64,000 bases of DNA from Streptomyces albipurpureus (GCF_023701525.1 NZ_JAMQAW010000030.1:144157-208156), one strand, 5' to 3'; counted from the first letter of the stretch, positions 1 through 9,118 are shown. Translations and numbers: made by a program. Notes: generated from the letters alone by a model not told the origin.

Positions 1-1103
1 GCAAGAAGGCAAAGGTCGAGGTCTCCACGGGCAAGGACAAGGGGCGCGTCTTCACCGAGGTCGTCCCGCCCAATGCCTCACGGCAGTTGGAGAAGGGCCA
101 GGGCGTCGTGGTGGCGTACGCGCCCGACGCACCGCGCGACCTCCAGTACGCGGTCATCGATGTGGAACGGTCCTTCCCCATGGCGGTCCTGGCGGGGATC
201 TTCGCCCTTGCCGTGGTGCTGGTGGGGCGGATGCGCGGGGTGATGGCCCTGATTGCGCTGATTATCTCGTTCGCCGTGCTGACGCTGTTCGTTCTGCCCG
301 CGATCCTGGAAGGCTCCAATCCGCTGGTCGTCGCGGTGGTCGGGGCGAGCGCCATCATGTTGATCGCGCTCTATATGTGTCATGGGCTGACCGCGCGTAC
401 CTCGGTAGCCGTCCTCGGCACGCTGATCTCGCTGCTCCTCATCGGCCTGCTCGGCTCGCTCTTCATCGGCTGGGCACATCTCAGCGGCAACACCGATGAC
501 AACACCGGTCTCATTCACGGGCTCTACCCGGATATCGACATGAGTGGGCTGCTCCTGGCCGGAGTCCTCATCGGCTCGCTCGGGGTGCTCGACGATGTGA
601 CGGTGACCCAGACTTCGGCGGTCTGGGAGCTCCACCAGGCCGATCCGCGCATGGGGCCCCGTGCGCTGTATCGCGCCGGTATCCGGATCGGCCGCGACCA
701 CATCGCCTCCGTGGTCAATACGCTGGTCCTCGCTTACGCCGGCGCCGCACTACCGCTGCTGCTCCTCTTCTCGATCGCGCAGAGCAGTGTGGGAACGGTC
801 GCCAACAGCGAGCTCGTGGCGGAGGAGATCGTACGAACACTGATCGGGTCGATCGGCCTTGTCGCATCCGTGCCGGTGACCACGGCGCTCGCGGCGCTCG
901 TGGTCTCCGCCGATCGCCCGGCGTCCGGTGATCGCCACGCCACTGGCGGGCTGAGCGGTGCGCCCGCCCCCGGTGGGGTGGGCGCACCCCGCAACGCGGC
1001 GGCCCAGACGGCCGAGCCCACCGGATCGCGAAGCGGAGGGGGGTTGCTCGGCGAGGGCGGGCCCTTGGGACGCGGGGGCAAGGGGCGCCGCCGTAAGAAG
1101 TAG
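1..1103 (+). CDS. YibE/F family integral membrane protein (5' end outside window)
   Basis: The reading frame is open from the first complete codon at base 3, so the gene starts upstream; a TTG at 87 is only an internal codon. After a short soluble stretch ending near base 180, the protein has a series of hydrophobic segments (about seven by eye) with the loop patterns of the YibE/F-like membrane family. It ends in a Gly/Arg/Lys-rich cytoplasmic tail. The family has no firmly established activity; an export role has been suggested for some members. It converges on ssgA with a 59-base gap. The family call is from overall resemblance, and the transmembrane count is approximate. Confidence 0.8.
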   Translation, partial: KKAKVEVSTGKDKGRVFTEVVPPNASRQLEKGQGVVVAYAPDAPRDLQYAVIDVERSFPMAVLAGIFALAVVLVGRMRGVMALIALIISFAVLTLFVLPAILEGSNPLVVAVVGASAIMLIALYMCHGLTARTSVAVLGTLISLLLIGLLGSLFIGWAHLSGNTDDNTGLIHGLYPDIDMSGLLLAGVLIGSLGVLDDVTVTQTSAVWELHQADPRMGPRALYRAGIRIGRDHIASVVNTLVLAYAGAALPLLLLFSIAQSSVGTVANSELVAEEIVRTLIGSIGLVASVPVTTALAALVVSADRPASGDRHATGGLSGAPAPGGVGAPRNAAAQTAEPTGSRSGGGLLGEGGPLGRGGKGRRRKK

Positions 1104-1162
1104 TGGTGTAGCGCCCCACCCATCGGTGGCCCGCCCAGCTCCCTCGACGCCCGCCCCGCCCC

Positions 1163-1597
1163 TCAGCCCGCGTTCTCCTCGGCCAGGATGTCCTTGAGCG
1201 CCTTGTCGAGATTGCCCTCGAAGTCAGCGAAGGTGCGCTCCTGCCCCAGTGGGACCAGCCTGTCGGTGCGATCGAGGAAGGCCACCACCGGTGCCGTCCG
1301 CACATGGAACAGGGCTCTGTCACCGGTCACTTGAAGCCGGATGGCGATATCCGCGAGCTCCTCCGGGCCGGTCGGAGCGATATGGACATCGCCGTCACCG
1401 CTCGGCCCCAGGACGCCGTCCAGTAGGAGATCTCGGCTGAAGGCCCAGGTCACAGGCGTATCTCCAGGGAGATGGAAGGTCATCCGCACGGCGTACGGAT
1501 CATCCGTCTCATACCGGAGCTCCACCGGAATCCGGAACGACAGCTCCTCGGAGACAACGAAACTCATCAAGACCTCTGCCTGGACCGACTCGCGCAT
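1163..1597 (-). CDS. ssgA: Sporulation-specific cell division activator SsgA
   Basis: This 144-residue acidic protein begins MRESVQAEVLMSF and contains the SALP-family signature around residues 12-60 (SFRIPVELRYE, MTFHLPGDTPVTWAF). SsgA-like proteins are found in sporulating actinomycetes. SsgA promotes septum formation and acts with SsgB, which recruits FtsZ. Length and N-terminus match S. coelicolor SsgA closely as I remember it, so the specific assignment rather than a generic SALP is likely. The IclR-type gene immediately upstream on the same strand is the position of ssgR, its known activator, which strengthens the call. The 120-base gap between the two genes should hold the ssgA promoter. 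Confidence 0.95.
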   Translation of the reverse strand: MRESVQAEVLMSFVVSEELSFRIPVELRYETDDPYAVRMTFHLPGDTPVTWAFSRDLLLDGVLGPSGDGDVHIAPTGPEELADIAIRLQVTGDRALFHVRTAPVVAFLDRTDRLVPLGQERTFADFEGNLDKALKDILAEENAG

Positions 1598-1717
1598 CGT
1601 CTACTCCGCAGTGAATGAAGCCCGCTGAAAGCCTGCCAAAAACGGCCAGGAATGATCCCCCTGACCCTCTTGCCGTAATCGTGCTGCACACGCTAGAGGA
1701 CTACAAGGAGTGATTTT

Positions 1718-2485
1718 TCAGATACTGATAGAGAACGCCAGCGTGTTGAGCAGCTCTCCCACTCCTTTGCGTAGTTGTTCGATCGCTGGGAGCAACCTCT
1801 CCTCCTGATGGAGGGGTAGAGAAATCGCCATTGCTGCCGCGCTTGATCCGACGGTGATCGGGATGGCGGCGCAGACCGTACCGAGCGCGTACTCCTGCCG
1901 CTCGATGACCGGTTGCATACGCCCGGTCGCGGCAAGCCGCTCCCGCAGCGCGCGGCGGTCGGGTACGGAGTACCGCGTCACCGGCTGAACCGGGTGCCGA
2001 TCCAGATGATCGCCGAGCGCTGCCGCATCAAGCTGACTCAGCAGGCACTGGCCCACCGCGTGCGCATGCCCGGTCTCACGGAAGTTGGCCCACTCGGCGA
2101 CAGCCGGCGCATAGGGGCTGTCGGCGACGGCGACCAGATCGATCTCGCCCTCGCGGTAGTGGGCGAAGTAGACGGGCACTCCCAGCGCGTCCCGCCAGTG
2201 CTGGAGCGACTCCTCAAGTTTGCTGCGACGATTCTGCACAGTCCCCGCAACGGCGAGCAGCCCGACCGCGGCACCGAGGACGAACACGCCCTTCTCCCGG
2301 CGGAGATAGCCCTCATGGGTCAGTGTGCGCAGCAGATGGTAGGCGGTGGGGAGGGGGATTCCCGCCTCCCTCGCCAACTGCTTGGCCGGCGCACCGTCCC
2401 GATGGGAGGCCGCCGCCTCCAGCAGCCTGAGCGCCCGCTGCACAGAAGTGATCAGTGTGGGGGGAGCATGCGAAGCTGTGGCCAT
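1718..2485 (-). CDS. ssgR: IclR-family transcriptional regulator SsgR
   Basis: This 255-residue protein has an N-terminal winged helix-turn-helix (about residues 10-75, with the IclR pattern of a short helix pair followed by LLRTLTHEGYLRR). The IclR effector-binding domain follows (about 90-245). In Streptomyces the IclR protein encoded directly upstream of ssgA is SsgR, which activates ssgA transcription; position and orientation here are the same. The C-terminus is hydrophobic and ends SISI. No autoregulatory operator could be picked out by eye in the 208-base gap upstream. Confidence 0.92.
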   Translation of the reverse strand: MATASHAPPTLITSVQRALRLLEAAASHRDGAPAKQLAREAGIPLPTAYHLLRTLTHEGYLRREKGVFVLGAAVGLLAVAGTVQNRRSKLEESLQHWRDALGVPVYFAHYREGEIDLVAVADSPYAPAVAEWANFRETGHAHAVGQCLLSQLDAAALGDHLDRHPVQPVTRYSVPDRRALRERLAATGRMQPVIERQEYALGTVCAAIPITVGSSAAAMAISLPLHQEERLLPAIEQLRKGVGELLNTLAFSISI

Positions 2486-2693
2486 AGGTCAACCCCCAGG
2501 CATGGTTACGGGCGCTGCGCCCGCCCGCGGGGGCCGCCCCCGCGCGCCCGCCGCACGGACGCCCCGAGAGCCTCCCAACAGAGAGGCGTTCCCGGGGTCC
2601 TGGGGCGGCTTGCCACTGTAATGGCCGTACGGCTGGAGAGACCTGGGTTCGACGGGTGTTCCCCCAGCCGGGTTAACACTCTGCCGGCAGCGG

Positions 2694-2912
2694 CTACCAG
2701 TCCCCTCGCGAGTTCGACGAAGCGGTGAACTTCCGTACGACGAAGATGAGTCCGGCGACCAGCGCGACAAAGATCAGTGCCTTGAAGAGCAGACCGATGA
2801 CAAACCCGACGACATTCGCGATCAGCCCGCCGAACACGGCCAAGACGATGACGGGAACCGCGACCCACTTCACCCACCAGGGCAGCCGAGTGAACATTTC
2901 CCGCATGGCCAT
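2694..2912 (-). CDS. Small membrane protein, DUF5326-like
   Basis: This protein of about 72 residues has two closely spaced hydrophobic segments (about residues 10-33 and 34-56) and a short polar tail. The frame extends to 2942, but ATG at 2912 is preceded at good spacing by GAGG (2920-2923 on the complementary strand) within a purine-rich run, so I start it there. ATG at 2906 is an alternative. It resembles small actinobacterial membrane proteins annotated as DUF5326; no function is known. It is a single-gene unit between ssgR and the cupin gene. Confidence 0.7.
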   Translation of the reverse strand: MAMREMFTRLPWWVKWVAVPVIVLAVFGGLIANVVGFVIGLLFKALIFVALVAGLIFVVRKFTASSNSRGDW

Positions 2913-3124
2913 GGCCTTACCTCTTTCTCCTCTGTACTTCACCGGCGCACCGGATGCTCCTGAGCTTCTCAGGTTCCGGTTGAGCCCTCTGACTGCTGTC
3001 TTCGATGCTAGGAGGACGGATGGGGTGAACGGGGGCCCAGTAGCCCTTGTTCTCCCCTGACCGGCCCCCTAGGGACCCCGTAGGCCCGGCGTCCGCTCAC
3101 GGCAGGAGATCGGGGTGGGCGGTC

Positions 3125-3442
3125 TCAGCTCTCGGGGGGAGAGAAGACCACCAGCACCCGAAGGTCCTCGGTGATGTGGTGGAACTTATGGGGTACTCCC
3201 GCTGGGACATAGACCACACTGCCGCGTCCCACCTGCGTCGTCTCCATGCCCACGGTGATGGCGGCGCGACCGCTGACGACGAAGTAGACCTCGTCCTCGG
3301 TGTGTGGCAACTGCGGATCGAGATCTCCCTTGTCGAGGGCGTAGAGGCCGGCCGACATATTCCGCTCGCGCAGGAACTGGAGGTACGCGCCGTCATTGGC
3401 GGCCCGCTCGGCCTCCAGCTCATCCAGTCGGAATGCCTTCAT
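3125..3442 (-). CDS. Cupin-domain protein
   Basis: This 105-residue single-domain protein is nearly all conserved beta-barrel cupin. The first cupin motif is at about residues 46-60 (PHTEDEVYFVVSG) and the second at about 80-90 (VPAGVPHKFH), giving His/Glu residues that could bind a metal. Single-domain cupins of this size have diverse enzymatic or sensory roles and the sequence does not show which. It is divergent from the holin-like gene, with about 50 bases between the two start codons, so the promoters probably overlap. Confidence 0.8.
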   Translation of the reverse strand: MKAFRLDELEAERAANDGAYLQFLRERNMSAGLYALDKGDLDPQLPHTEDEVYFVVSGRAAITVGMETTQVGRGSVVYVPAGVPHKFHHITEDLRVLVVFSPPES

Positions 3443-3493
3443 CGTCTATCCGCCCCTGCCATCGGTCCGATCGTGTCTGTCACGATCAGAGAC

Positions 3494-3871
3494 ATGATGA
3501 ACTTTCTCGTCAAGACGATCGCCAACGCGGTGGCCCTGGCCGTCGCCATCTGGTTGATCTCGGACATCACACTGACCGGCGACAGCACCGGCAGGAAAGC
3601 ACTGGCCCTGATCGTTGTGGCCCTGATCTTCGGGCTGGTCAACGTTGTCGTCAAGCCGATCGTGCAGCTGCTGACAGTGCCGTTGTTCATCCTCACGCTG
3701 GGGCTGATCACGCTGGTCGTCAATGCTCTGATGCTGCTCCTGACCTCTTGGCTGGCCGACAAACTGGATCTGAACTTCCACGTCGAGGGTTTCTGGACCG
3801 CCGTTCTCGGTGGCCTGATCATCTCGGTCGTCTCCTGGGCCCTCAATGTTGCCCTGCCCGACAAGGAGTGA
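3494..3871 (+). CDS. Phage holin family 4 superfamily-like membrane protein
   Basis: This 125-residue protein has four predicted membrane segments separated by short polar turns, including the LVNVVVKPI and LGLITLVVNALMLL stretches typical of the Pfam Phage_holin_4_2 group (mycobacterial four-TM holin-like proteins). Despite the name, members are ordinary chromosomal membrane proteins in actinobacteria and no lytic role is implied. I start it at ATG 3494, since the longer open frame to 3047 runs through the cupin gene on the other strand. ATG at 3497 is equally possible. Confidence 0.78.
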   Translation: MMNFLVKTIANAVALAVAIWLISDITLTGDSTGRKALALIVVALIFGLVNVVVKPIVQLLTVPLFILTLGLITLVVNALMLLLTSWLADKLDLNFHVEGFWTAVLGGLIISVVSWALNVALPDKE

Positions 3872-3995
3872 CCCACAGGGAGTGACCGCCAATGACCAGG
3901 GCGCCCGGGAATCCGCCCGCGATGGTGACCGAACGGCGGGGGCTGACCCGACAAGGGCCGAGCACCCCAGGTAGAGCAAGGACTGAAGGCACTCG

Positions 3996-5147
3996 ATGAA
4001 CAGCACAGAAGGCCCTGGAGACGGAACACGGGCGGTACGGGCAGGGCTTCCCGAGCCGGTGAAGTACGAGCCGACCCTGCCGGGGCCGGTCTTCGCCGCC
4101 CATTTCCATCTACCCGGTGAGCCAACCGGTCCCTACACCTACGGTCGCGACTCCAACCCCACCTGGACCCATCTGGAGCGGGCGATAGGCGAGCTGGAAT
4201 CGCCGGGGCGACCCGTGGAGACCGTGACCTTCGCGTCCGGGATGGCGGCGATCTCGGCCGTGCTCTTCTCCCAGCTCAGGACCGGGGACGCGGTGGTGCT
4301 TCCCAACGATGGCTATCAGGCGCTGCCCCTGGTGCGCGAACAGCTGGAGGCGTACGGGATCGAGGTCAGGACCGCACCGACGCGCGATGACGCCCAGTTG
4401 TCCGTGCTGGAGGGCGCACGGCTCCTGTGGATCGAGACACCGTCGAATCCGGGCCTCGACGTGTGCGACATCCAGCGCCTCGTGGAAGCGGCACATCAAA
4501 CGGGTGCCCTGGTAGCCGTCGACAACACCCTGGCGACACCGCTGGGCCAGCGCCCGCTGGAGTTGGGAGCCGACTTCGCGGTGGCCAGTGACACCAAGGG
4601 GCTCACCGGACACGGAGATCTCCTACTCGGCCATGTGAGCTGCCGGGACTCCGTCCTGGCAGAGGGCGTACGACGGTGGCGCAAGGTGGTTGGCGCCATT
4701 CCAGGGCCCATGGAAGCCTGGCTCGCTCACCGTTCGCTGGCCACCCTCCAACTGCGGATCGAGCGCAGCTGCGCCAATGCGCTGGCGCTCGCGCAGGCCT
4801 TGGATGATCGCGGTGAGGTGTCGGGACTGCGGTACCCGGGCCTTCCCACTGATCCTTCGTATCCGCTGGCCACCCGACAGATGAAGCGCTTTGGGGGAAT
4901 CGTCTCCTTCGTTCTTCCCGACCGTGCGCACGCGGAGCGATTCCTGGACGCGTTGAGGCTGGTGGACGACGCCACGAGCTTCGGCGGGGTGCGCTCGACG
5001 GCAGAACGCCGTGGACGCTGGGGCGGGGACGCCGTGCCTGAGGGCTTCATCCGACTCTCAGCGGGCGCGGAGGACACCGAAGACCTCGTGGCCGATGCGC
5101 TGCGGGCACTGGATGAGGCACTCCCGGGGTCGACCACCGCGAGCTAA
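3996..5147 (+). CDS. Cystathionine gamma-lyase/synthase-type PLP enzyme
   Basis: This 383-residue fold-type I PLP enzyme belongs to the Cys/Met metabolism (trans-sulfuration) family. The PLP lysine is K201 in a S-D-T-K-G-L-T-G-H motif; upstream are the SGMAAISAVL phosphate-binding segment (about 76-85) and the WIETPSNPGL and VAVDNTLATP segments expected for the family. Paralogues are hard to separate by sequence: lyase, synthase and gamma-elimination activities are all possible. It stands alone; the next gene on the same strand is 521 bases downstream. Confidence 0.85.
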   Translation: MNSTEGPGDGTRAVRAGLPEPVKYEPTLPGPVFAAHFHLPGEPTGPYTYGRDSNPTWTHLERAIGELESPGRPVETVTFASGMAAISAVLFSQLRTGDAVVLPNDGYQALPLVREQLEAYGIEVRTAPTRDDAQLSVLEGARLLWIETPSNPGLDVCDIQRLVEAAHQTGALVAVDNTLATPLGQRPLELGADFAVASDTKGLTGHGDLLLGHVSCRDSVLAEGVRRWRKVVGAIPGPMEAWLAHRSLATLQLRIERSCANALALAQALDDRGEVSGLRYPGLPTDPSYPLATRQMKRFGGIVSFVLPDRAHAERFLDALRLVDDATSFGGVRSTAERRGRWGGDAVPEGFIRLSAGAEDTEDLVADALRALDEALPGSTTAS

Positions 5148-5239
5148 CCGCAGCGGTGCTCAGCGCTACGCCCCACCGCCGCCTTTCCCATCCAGGCGCG
5201 GTGACACGCCCGGGCGGGAAGGGATCGACCGGACAGGCC

Positions 5240-5273
5240 GGATGGACCGGATGGACCGGATGGACCGGATGGA
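5240..5273. repeat. 9-bp tandem repeat, about 3.8 copies
   Basis: The unit GGATGGACC is repeated at 5240, 5249 and 5258, with a partial fourth copy at 5267. It is non-coding as far as I can tell and may vary in copy number between strains. Confidence 0.85.
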
Positions 5274-5487
5274 GATCGACAGGACCCAGATCACGCGATT
5301 CCAGATCACCGGCAGGAGGGCGGAATGGAAGAGCGGAACGGGAGAACGCTTACGGCCCGGCGCGACTGCGACCTGAGGGCGGTACGGAGACCGGTGCGAG
5401 AAGCCATGCGCAGGGGTGCCGAGGATCGGGCAACCACGCGTGCCAGGCGACCGGGGGCAGGGGCCAGACCGCCCCTGGGATGGTGGC

Positions 5488-5527
5488 GGGCGGTCCGAAC
5501 CTCCCCCCCTCGTGGCTCGGACCGCCC
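5488..5527. terminator. Hairpin, possible terminator
   Basis: GGGCGGTCCGA (5488-5498) and TCGGACCGCCC (5517-5527) pair perfectly around an 18-base loop. No T tract follows, as is common in Streptomyces. It lies 340 bases beyond the PLP-enzyme stop codon, which weakens the terminator reading. Confidence 0.45.
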
Positions 5528-5606
5528 CGGTTCGTCCCCCCGAAGAACCGCGCGACCCAGGCTAGTTGACTCTGCGTCAGTGTCCAATCACAGTAGCGAC
5601 AGAGAC

Positions 5607-5624
5607 CTATCGACATATTTATAG
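5607..5624. promoter_or_regulatory. Possible LysR-type operator
   Basis: CTAT and ATAG half-sites are separated by 10 bases in an AT-rich patch about 45 bases upstream of the LysR-family start. This has the T-N11-A layout of LysR boxes and would fit autoregulation. Confidence 0.35.
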
Positions 5625-5668
5625 TTATCCGATCCGGAGGCGTCGTCGGTCGAGAGGGGCGGCTCGAC

Positions 5669-6559
5669 ATGGATCTAGCCTTGTTGCGCACATTCGTCAC
5701 GGTGCACCGCGCCGGCTCCTTCACCCGTGCAGCAGCGCTGCTCGGTCTCTCCCAGCCTGCGGTGACCGGGCAGATCCGCACCCTGGAGCGGCAGCTGGGC
5801 CGCCCGCTCTTCCTACGGCAGGCCCGCGGTGTCACGCCGACCACCATCGGTGATGAACTCGCCCACCGGGCGGCACCCCATCTGGACGCCCTGGTGGAGA
5901 TCGCCGAAGCCGGACTTGAGGAGCAGACGGGCATACGCACCCTCCATCTGGCCGGCCTCCCGGAGTTCACCTCCTTACGCGCTCTGCCCGCCCTCACTCC
6001 ACTGATCTCCCAAGGCCTAGCGCTGAGGGCTTCTTTCGGAAACGCCGAGGAGACCCTGGAAGGACTGGCCGCCGGCCATCACGATCTGGCCATCACCACG
6101 GCCAGGCCCCGGGGCGGTCTGCTCACCGCGACTCCGCTCTGTGATGAGGAGCATGTGCTGGTGGCGTCCCCGCGCTGGGCGGCCCGGCTCGGACCCAGCG
6201 TGCTACGCGACGGTCATGTGGTGCTGGAGCAGCTGCCTGTGGTGGAGGTCCATGAATCCCTTCCGCTGGTCTCGCGCTACTGGTCCGCGATCTTCGACTC
6301 CCGCCCTGCCGCCGCGGGTACGGTCATCGCGCCCGATCTACGAGCCGTCCTGGAGAGCGCGGCTGCGGGGGCCGGTCTCGCCGTGCTGCCGCGCTATCTG
6401 TGTGCGGAGGCCCTGGAAGGTGGCCGTCTGGTGGCACTCCTCGATCCTCCGGTTCCTCCCCTTCGCACCTACTTCCTCGTGGTGCGCACGGGAACAATGG
6501 CCCTCCCCCACATCGCTCGGGCGCATGAGTGGTTGCTGCGGGCCGCGGTCGGCTGGTGA
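5669..6559 (+). CDS. LysR-family transcriptional regulator
   Basis: This 296-residue protein has the LysR winged helix-turn-helix at residues 1-60 (LRTFVTVHRAGSFTRAA, LSQPAVTGQIRTLE). A periplasmic-binding-protein-like co-inducer domain follows (about 90-290). Length is standard for the family. No divergently transcribed partner is present, so the target is not obvious; the NUDIX gene 52 bases downstream on the same strand is the nearest candidate. A purine-rich stretch (GAGAGGGGCGG) precedes the ATG. Confidence 0.9.
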   Translation: MDLALLRTFVTVHRAGSFTRAAALLGLSQPAVTGQIRTLERQLGRPLFLRQARGVTPTTIGDELAHRAAPHLDALVEIAEAGLEEQTGIRTLHLAGLPEFTSLRALPALTPLISQGLALRASFGNAEETLEGLAAGHHDLAITTARPRGGLLTATPLCDEEHVLVASPRWAARLGPSVLRDGHVVLEQLPVVEVHESLPLVSRYWSAIFDSRPAAAGTVIAPDLRAVLESAAAGAGLAVLPRYLCAEALEGGRLVALLDPPVPPLRTYFLVVRTGTMALPHIARAHEWLLRAAVGW

Positions 6560-6611
6560 CCGATGAGGCTCCGGGAGTTTCAGAAGCACTGGCACGGGCC
6601 ATTTTCTAGCC

Positions 6612-7091
6612 ATGACCGAACGTCCTGTGGTCAAGCGCACCGCACGCGCCATCCTGCTCGATGGCGACGATCTCCTTCTGATCAAGCGCACCAAGCCAGG
6701 AGTCGATCCGTACTGGCTGACGCCGGGCGGTGGAGTCGAGCCCACGGACACCACCGTGATCGCCGCACTCCATCGTGAGCTCGACGAAGAGCTGGGCGCC
6801 AAGATCACCGATGTGGTGCCTTGCTTCGTCGACACCGTGGAGCACATCGCGGGCGGTGGGGTGACCGGGGTGAAGGTGCAGCACTTCTTCGTCTGCCGAC
6901 TGGATTCCATGGACCTGTCGCGACGGCACGGCCCGGAGATCGAGGAACCCTGCGGGGAGTACGAGATCGTACGGGTGCCCTTCAGCCGGATGGGAATCGC
7001 CGCGGTCCATCTCGTACCGCTGTCGCTACGGCACTACCTGGACGGCAATATCGAGGGCGTACGCGCGCTGCACGCTCATGACCTGGGCTGA
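6612..7091 (+). CDS. NUDIX hydrolase
   Basis: This 159-residue protein has a Nudix box at about residues 39-62. The REL-x-EELG core is intact, while the glutamate expected in the first half of the box is replaced in a V-E-P-T-D-T context. Nudix enzymes hydrolyse nucleoside diphosphates linked to another moiety; the substrate cannot be read from the sequence. It may share a transcript with the LysR gene upstream, although the 52-base gap would also allow its own promoter. Confidence 0.85.
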   Translation: MTERPVVKRTARAILLDGDDLLLIKRTKPGVDPYWLTPGGGVEPTDTTVIAALHRELDEELGAKITDVVPCFVDTVEHIAGGGVTGVKVQHFFVCRLDSMDLSRRHGPEIEEPCGEYEIVRVPFSRMGIAAVHLVPLSLRHYLDGNIEGVRALHAHDLG

Positions 7092-7278
7092 TCGCATACA
7101 GCACCGCTGATCGCATATGGAGCACCGCTGAATCTCGCCGCCGACTCAGCTGGGCCGATCGGGTGCTCTCACCCTCCAGCCGCTGCTGTGCGCATACGGA
7201 CCTTCGCCCGCTGCTCCGGTCCCACCCGGTCCTTCTCCGTGGAGTCCGCGGTGAACACTGAGCTCTTGGTTGTGGGGG

Positions 7279-8805
7279 TTATCGCCCCGCCATGACCAGA
7301 TCCTCGAAGGAGTCATGGCGGATGCGGTCTTGGGGGATGCCGATGCCGCGCAGAGCATCCACACCACTGCGGATCATCCCGGGGGGACCCGAGAGATAGC
7401 CGTCGTACTCGTCCCAGGGGCCAAACGCCCGCACGGCATGGGGAAAGTGCGCCCGATCGTCAACGACAGGGCGAACGGAAAGCCATGGGTGTGTGTTCTG
7501 GAGACGCAGCATGGTGTCGATGTCATAGAGATCGAAATCGGAGCGCGCCCCGTAGAACACCTCGACCGGGCGGCGGGTGCCGTGTTGGGCGACATCCTCG
7601 ACCAGCGCCTTGATGGGGGCGATACCCGTGCCGCCACCGAGACAGAGCAGACCGTTGTCGGTGCTGTGATCAACGATCATCGAGCCCGCCGGGGGACCGA
7701 GGCGCAGGGTGTCGCCGGGGCGGGCATGGCGGACCAGGGCGCCTGAGACCCAGCCCGCGGGAACCGCCTTGACATGGAACGAAAGCAGCCCATCCGGCCG
7801 AGGCGCCCCGGCGAAGGAGTACTGCCGCCAAACCCGGGGCCACCAGGGCGTCTCCAGACTGGTGTACTGGCCTGCGACAAAGGGGTACGGCTGGTCGGGG
7901 CGGACAGTGACGATCGCTATGTCGGGGGTGCGTAGATCGTGGGAGACCACCTCGGCATGCCACCAGGCAGGTGCCTGCACCTCGTTCTCGGCGGCCGCGT
8001 CGATCATGATCTGCGAGATTCTGCTGTAGATACGGACCCACGCGGCCTCGGTTTCCGTGTTCCAACTCAGCGTGGCGTATCGGGCCAGCGCGCCGAGGAG
8101 GGCCTCACCCACGGCGGGGTAGTGCTCGGCCCGGGTCCCGTACTTGCGGTGCCCTCGCCCCAGTTGCTGAAGGTACTCGGTGAGGACGGCTGGATTGTCC
8201 ATATGGTCAGCGGCTGTGAGCAGGGCTTTCAACAGCCGGTCCCGCTGGGTGTCCATGGCGACCGGGAAAAGGGGTCGCAGCTCTGGATGCCCGATGAAGA
8301 GCAGGGCGTAGAAGTACGAGGTGACACGGTCTGCCACCGGTGCGATCTCGGCCAGGGTGCGGCGGACGAGCACGGCGTCGGGGGAGGCATCGGTCGTCGG
8401 GGTTGCCGCCGCGGTCGGCTTCGCCAGTCCGCTGCCCGGATCGGGCGCCGCGACCGAAGGTTGCGGTCGCTGGCCGGTGAGTTGGAGTCGGGTGGGGGTA
8501 CCCGGCGGGTTGAGGGCCTCGCGTGGCCAAGGGAGGACGTCCCCCTCCACGGCGCCTGACCCCGGGATGGTTGGCGGCTCTGGGTGTTCCCGCTCCCCGG
8601 CCACCGGGTCACCGCTCACGCCAGGGTCCGGTTGCCTGGAAGAACCATCGGGGTCCGGCTGCCGGAGCTCGGAGGGCTCCAACCGGTCCCCGCCGTCGTC
8701 GTCGGGTTGCCGCTGAGCGGATATGTCTGCGCCGCAGCTGTCGGCACCTGATCTGCCGGCCGACGCGGTCATCGGAGCGTCCATTGTCTGCCTCGCCTTG
8801 AACAT
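7279..8805 (-). CDS. Flavohaemoprotein with long N-terminal extension
   Basis: The globin domain occupies about residues 145-270 and is followed by a ferredoxin-NADP reductase-type FAD domain (WRQYSFAG, about 325-332) and an NAD(P) domain (LGGGTGIAPIKALVEDV). This is the domain order of Hmp, which converts nitric oxide to nitrate. The first 140 or so residues are Pro/Asp/Gly-rich, look disordered and are not part of the usual enzyme of about 400 residues. ATG at 8805 gives 508 residues; ATG at 8784, preceded by GAGGC, is an alternative. An inverted repeat at 8911-8930 lies upstream. Confidence 0.85.
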   Translation of the reverse strand: MFKARQTMDAPMTASAGRSGADSCGADISAQRQPDDDGGDRLEPSELRQPDPDGSSRQPDPGVSGDPVAGEREHPEPPTIPGSGAVEGDVLPWPREALNPPGTPTRLQLTGQRPQPSVAAPDPGSGLAKPTAAATPTTDASPDAVLVRRTLAEIAPVADRVTSYFYALLFIGHPELRPLFPVAMDTQRDRLLKALLTAADHMDNPAVLTEYLQQLGRGHRKYGTRAEHYPAVGEALLGALARYATLSWNTETEAAWVRIYSRISQIMIDAAAENEVQAPAWWHAEVVSHDLRTPDIAIVTVRPDQPYPFVAGQYTSLETPWWPRVWRQYSFAGAPRPDGLLSFHVKAVPAGWVSGALVRHARPGDTLRLGPPAGSMIVDHSTDNGLLCLGGGTGIAPIKALVEDVAQHGTRRPVEVFYGARSDFDLYDIDTMLRLQNTHPWLSVRPVVDDRAHFPHAVRAFGPWDEYDGYLSGPPGMIRSGVDALRGIGIPQDRIRHDSFEDLVMAGR

Positions 8806-8910
8806 GTCTCGGTCGGTCTCCGCACTTCCATCTGCTCGGAACGTGCCTCACTTCACCGCTCCTGCCCCAGGACTGCTGTCAGCCACCCACTTCGGCATGA
8901 CCCGTCACCT

Positions 8911-8930
8911 CTGTAGTCGTATCATTACAG
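8911..8930. promoter_or_regulatory. Inverted repeat upstream of the flavohaemoprotein gene
   Basis: CTGTA and TACAG half-sites flank 10 bases, about 105 bases upstream of the flavohaemoprotein start. It could be an operator, but it does not match the NsrR sites I remember for Streptomyces, so the regulator is open. Confidence 0.3.
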
Positions 8931-9104
8931 GGAGTGTGCTTAAGTTGGCTGAAAGCGCAGAAACTTCCGGCACTTGGAACCGCCGACCATTAAGCTGCGG
9001 CGCCGCCCCTCGGGAGGAGCCGACAGCAGGCCTTCTACGCCCAGGCTCGTACGACCGATTACTCCCAGCGTGAGACGCGCAAAGGCATCGACGCCCGACA
9101 CGGT

Positions 9105-9118
9105 GTTTCACGTGAAAC
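9105..9118. promoter_or_regulatory. parS: parS site 1
   Basis: Perfect 14-bp palindrome GTTTCACGTGAAAC, the ParB-binding sequence of Streptomyces. It overlaps the likely start of the membrane protein gene that follows. Confidence 0.95.

Larger units (their letters stand above)
5148..5668. other. 521-base intergenic stretch with repeats and LysR control region
   Basis: No convincing gene is visible. From 5240 there are almost four tandem copies of the 9-mer GGATGGACC. At 5488-5527 lies an 11-bp perfect inverted repeat. The last 100 bases are AT-richer than the surroundings and carry CTAT-N10-ATAG at 5607-5624, a possible LysR-type operator, followed by a purine-rich ribosome site before the LysR start. 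Confidence 0.6.

Noticed and set aside
5148..5668. CRISPR-like array suggested by the GGATGGACC repeats
   Set aside because: Units are contiguous 9-mers without spacers and there are no cas genes.
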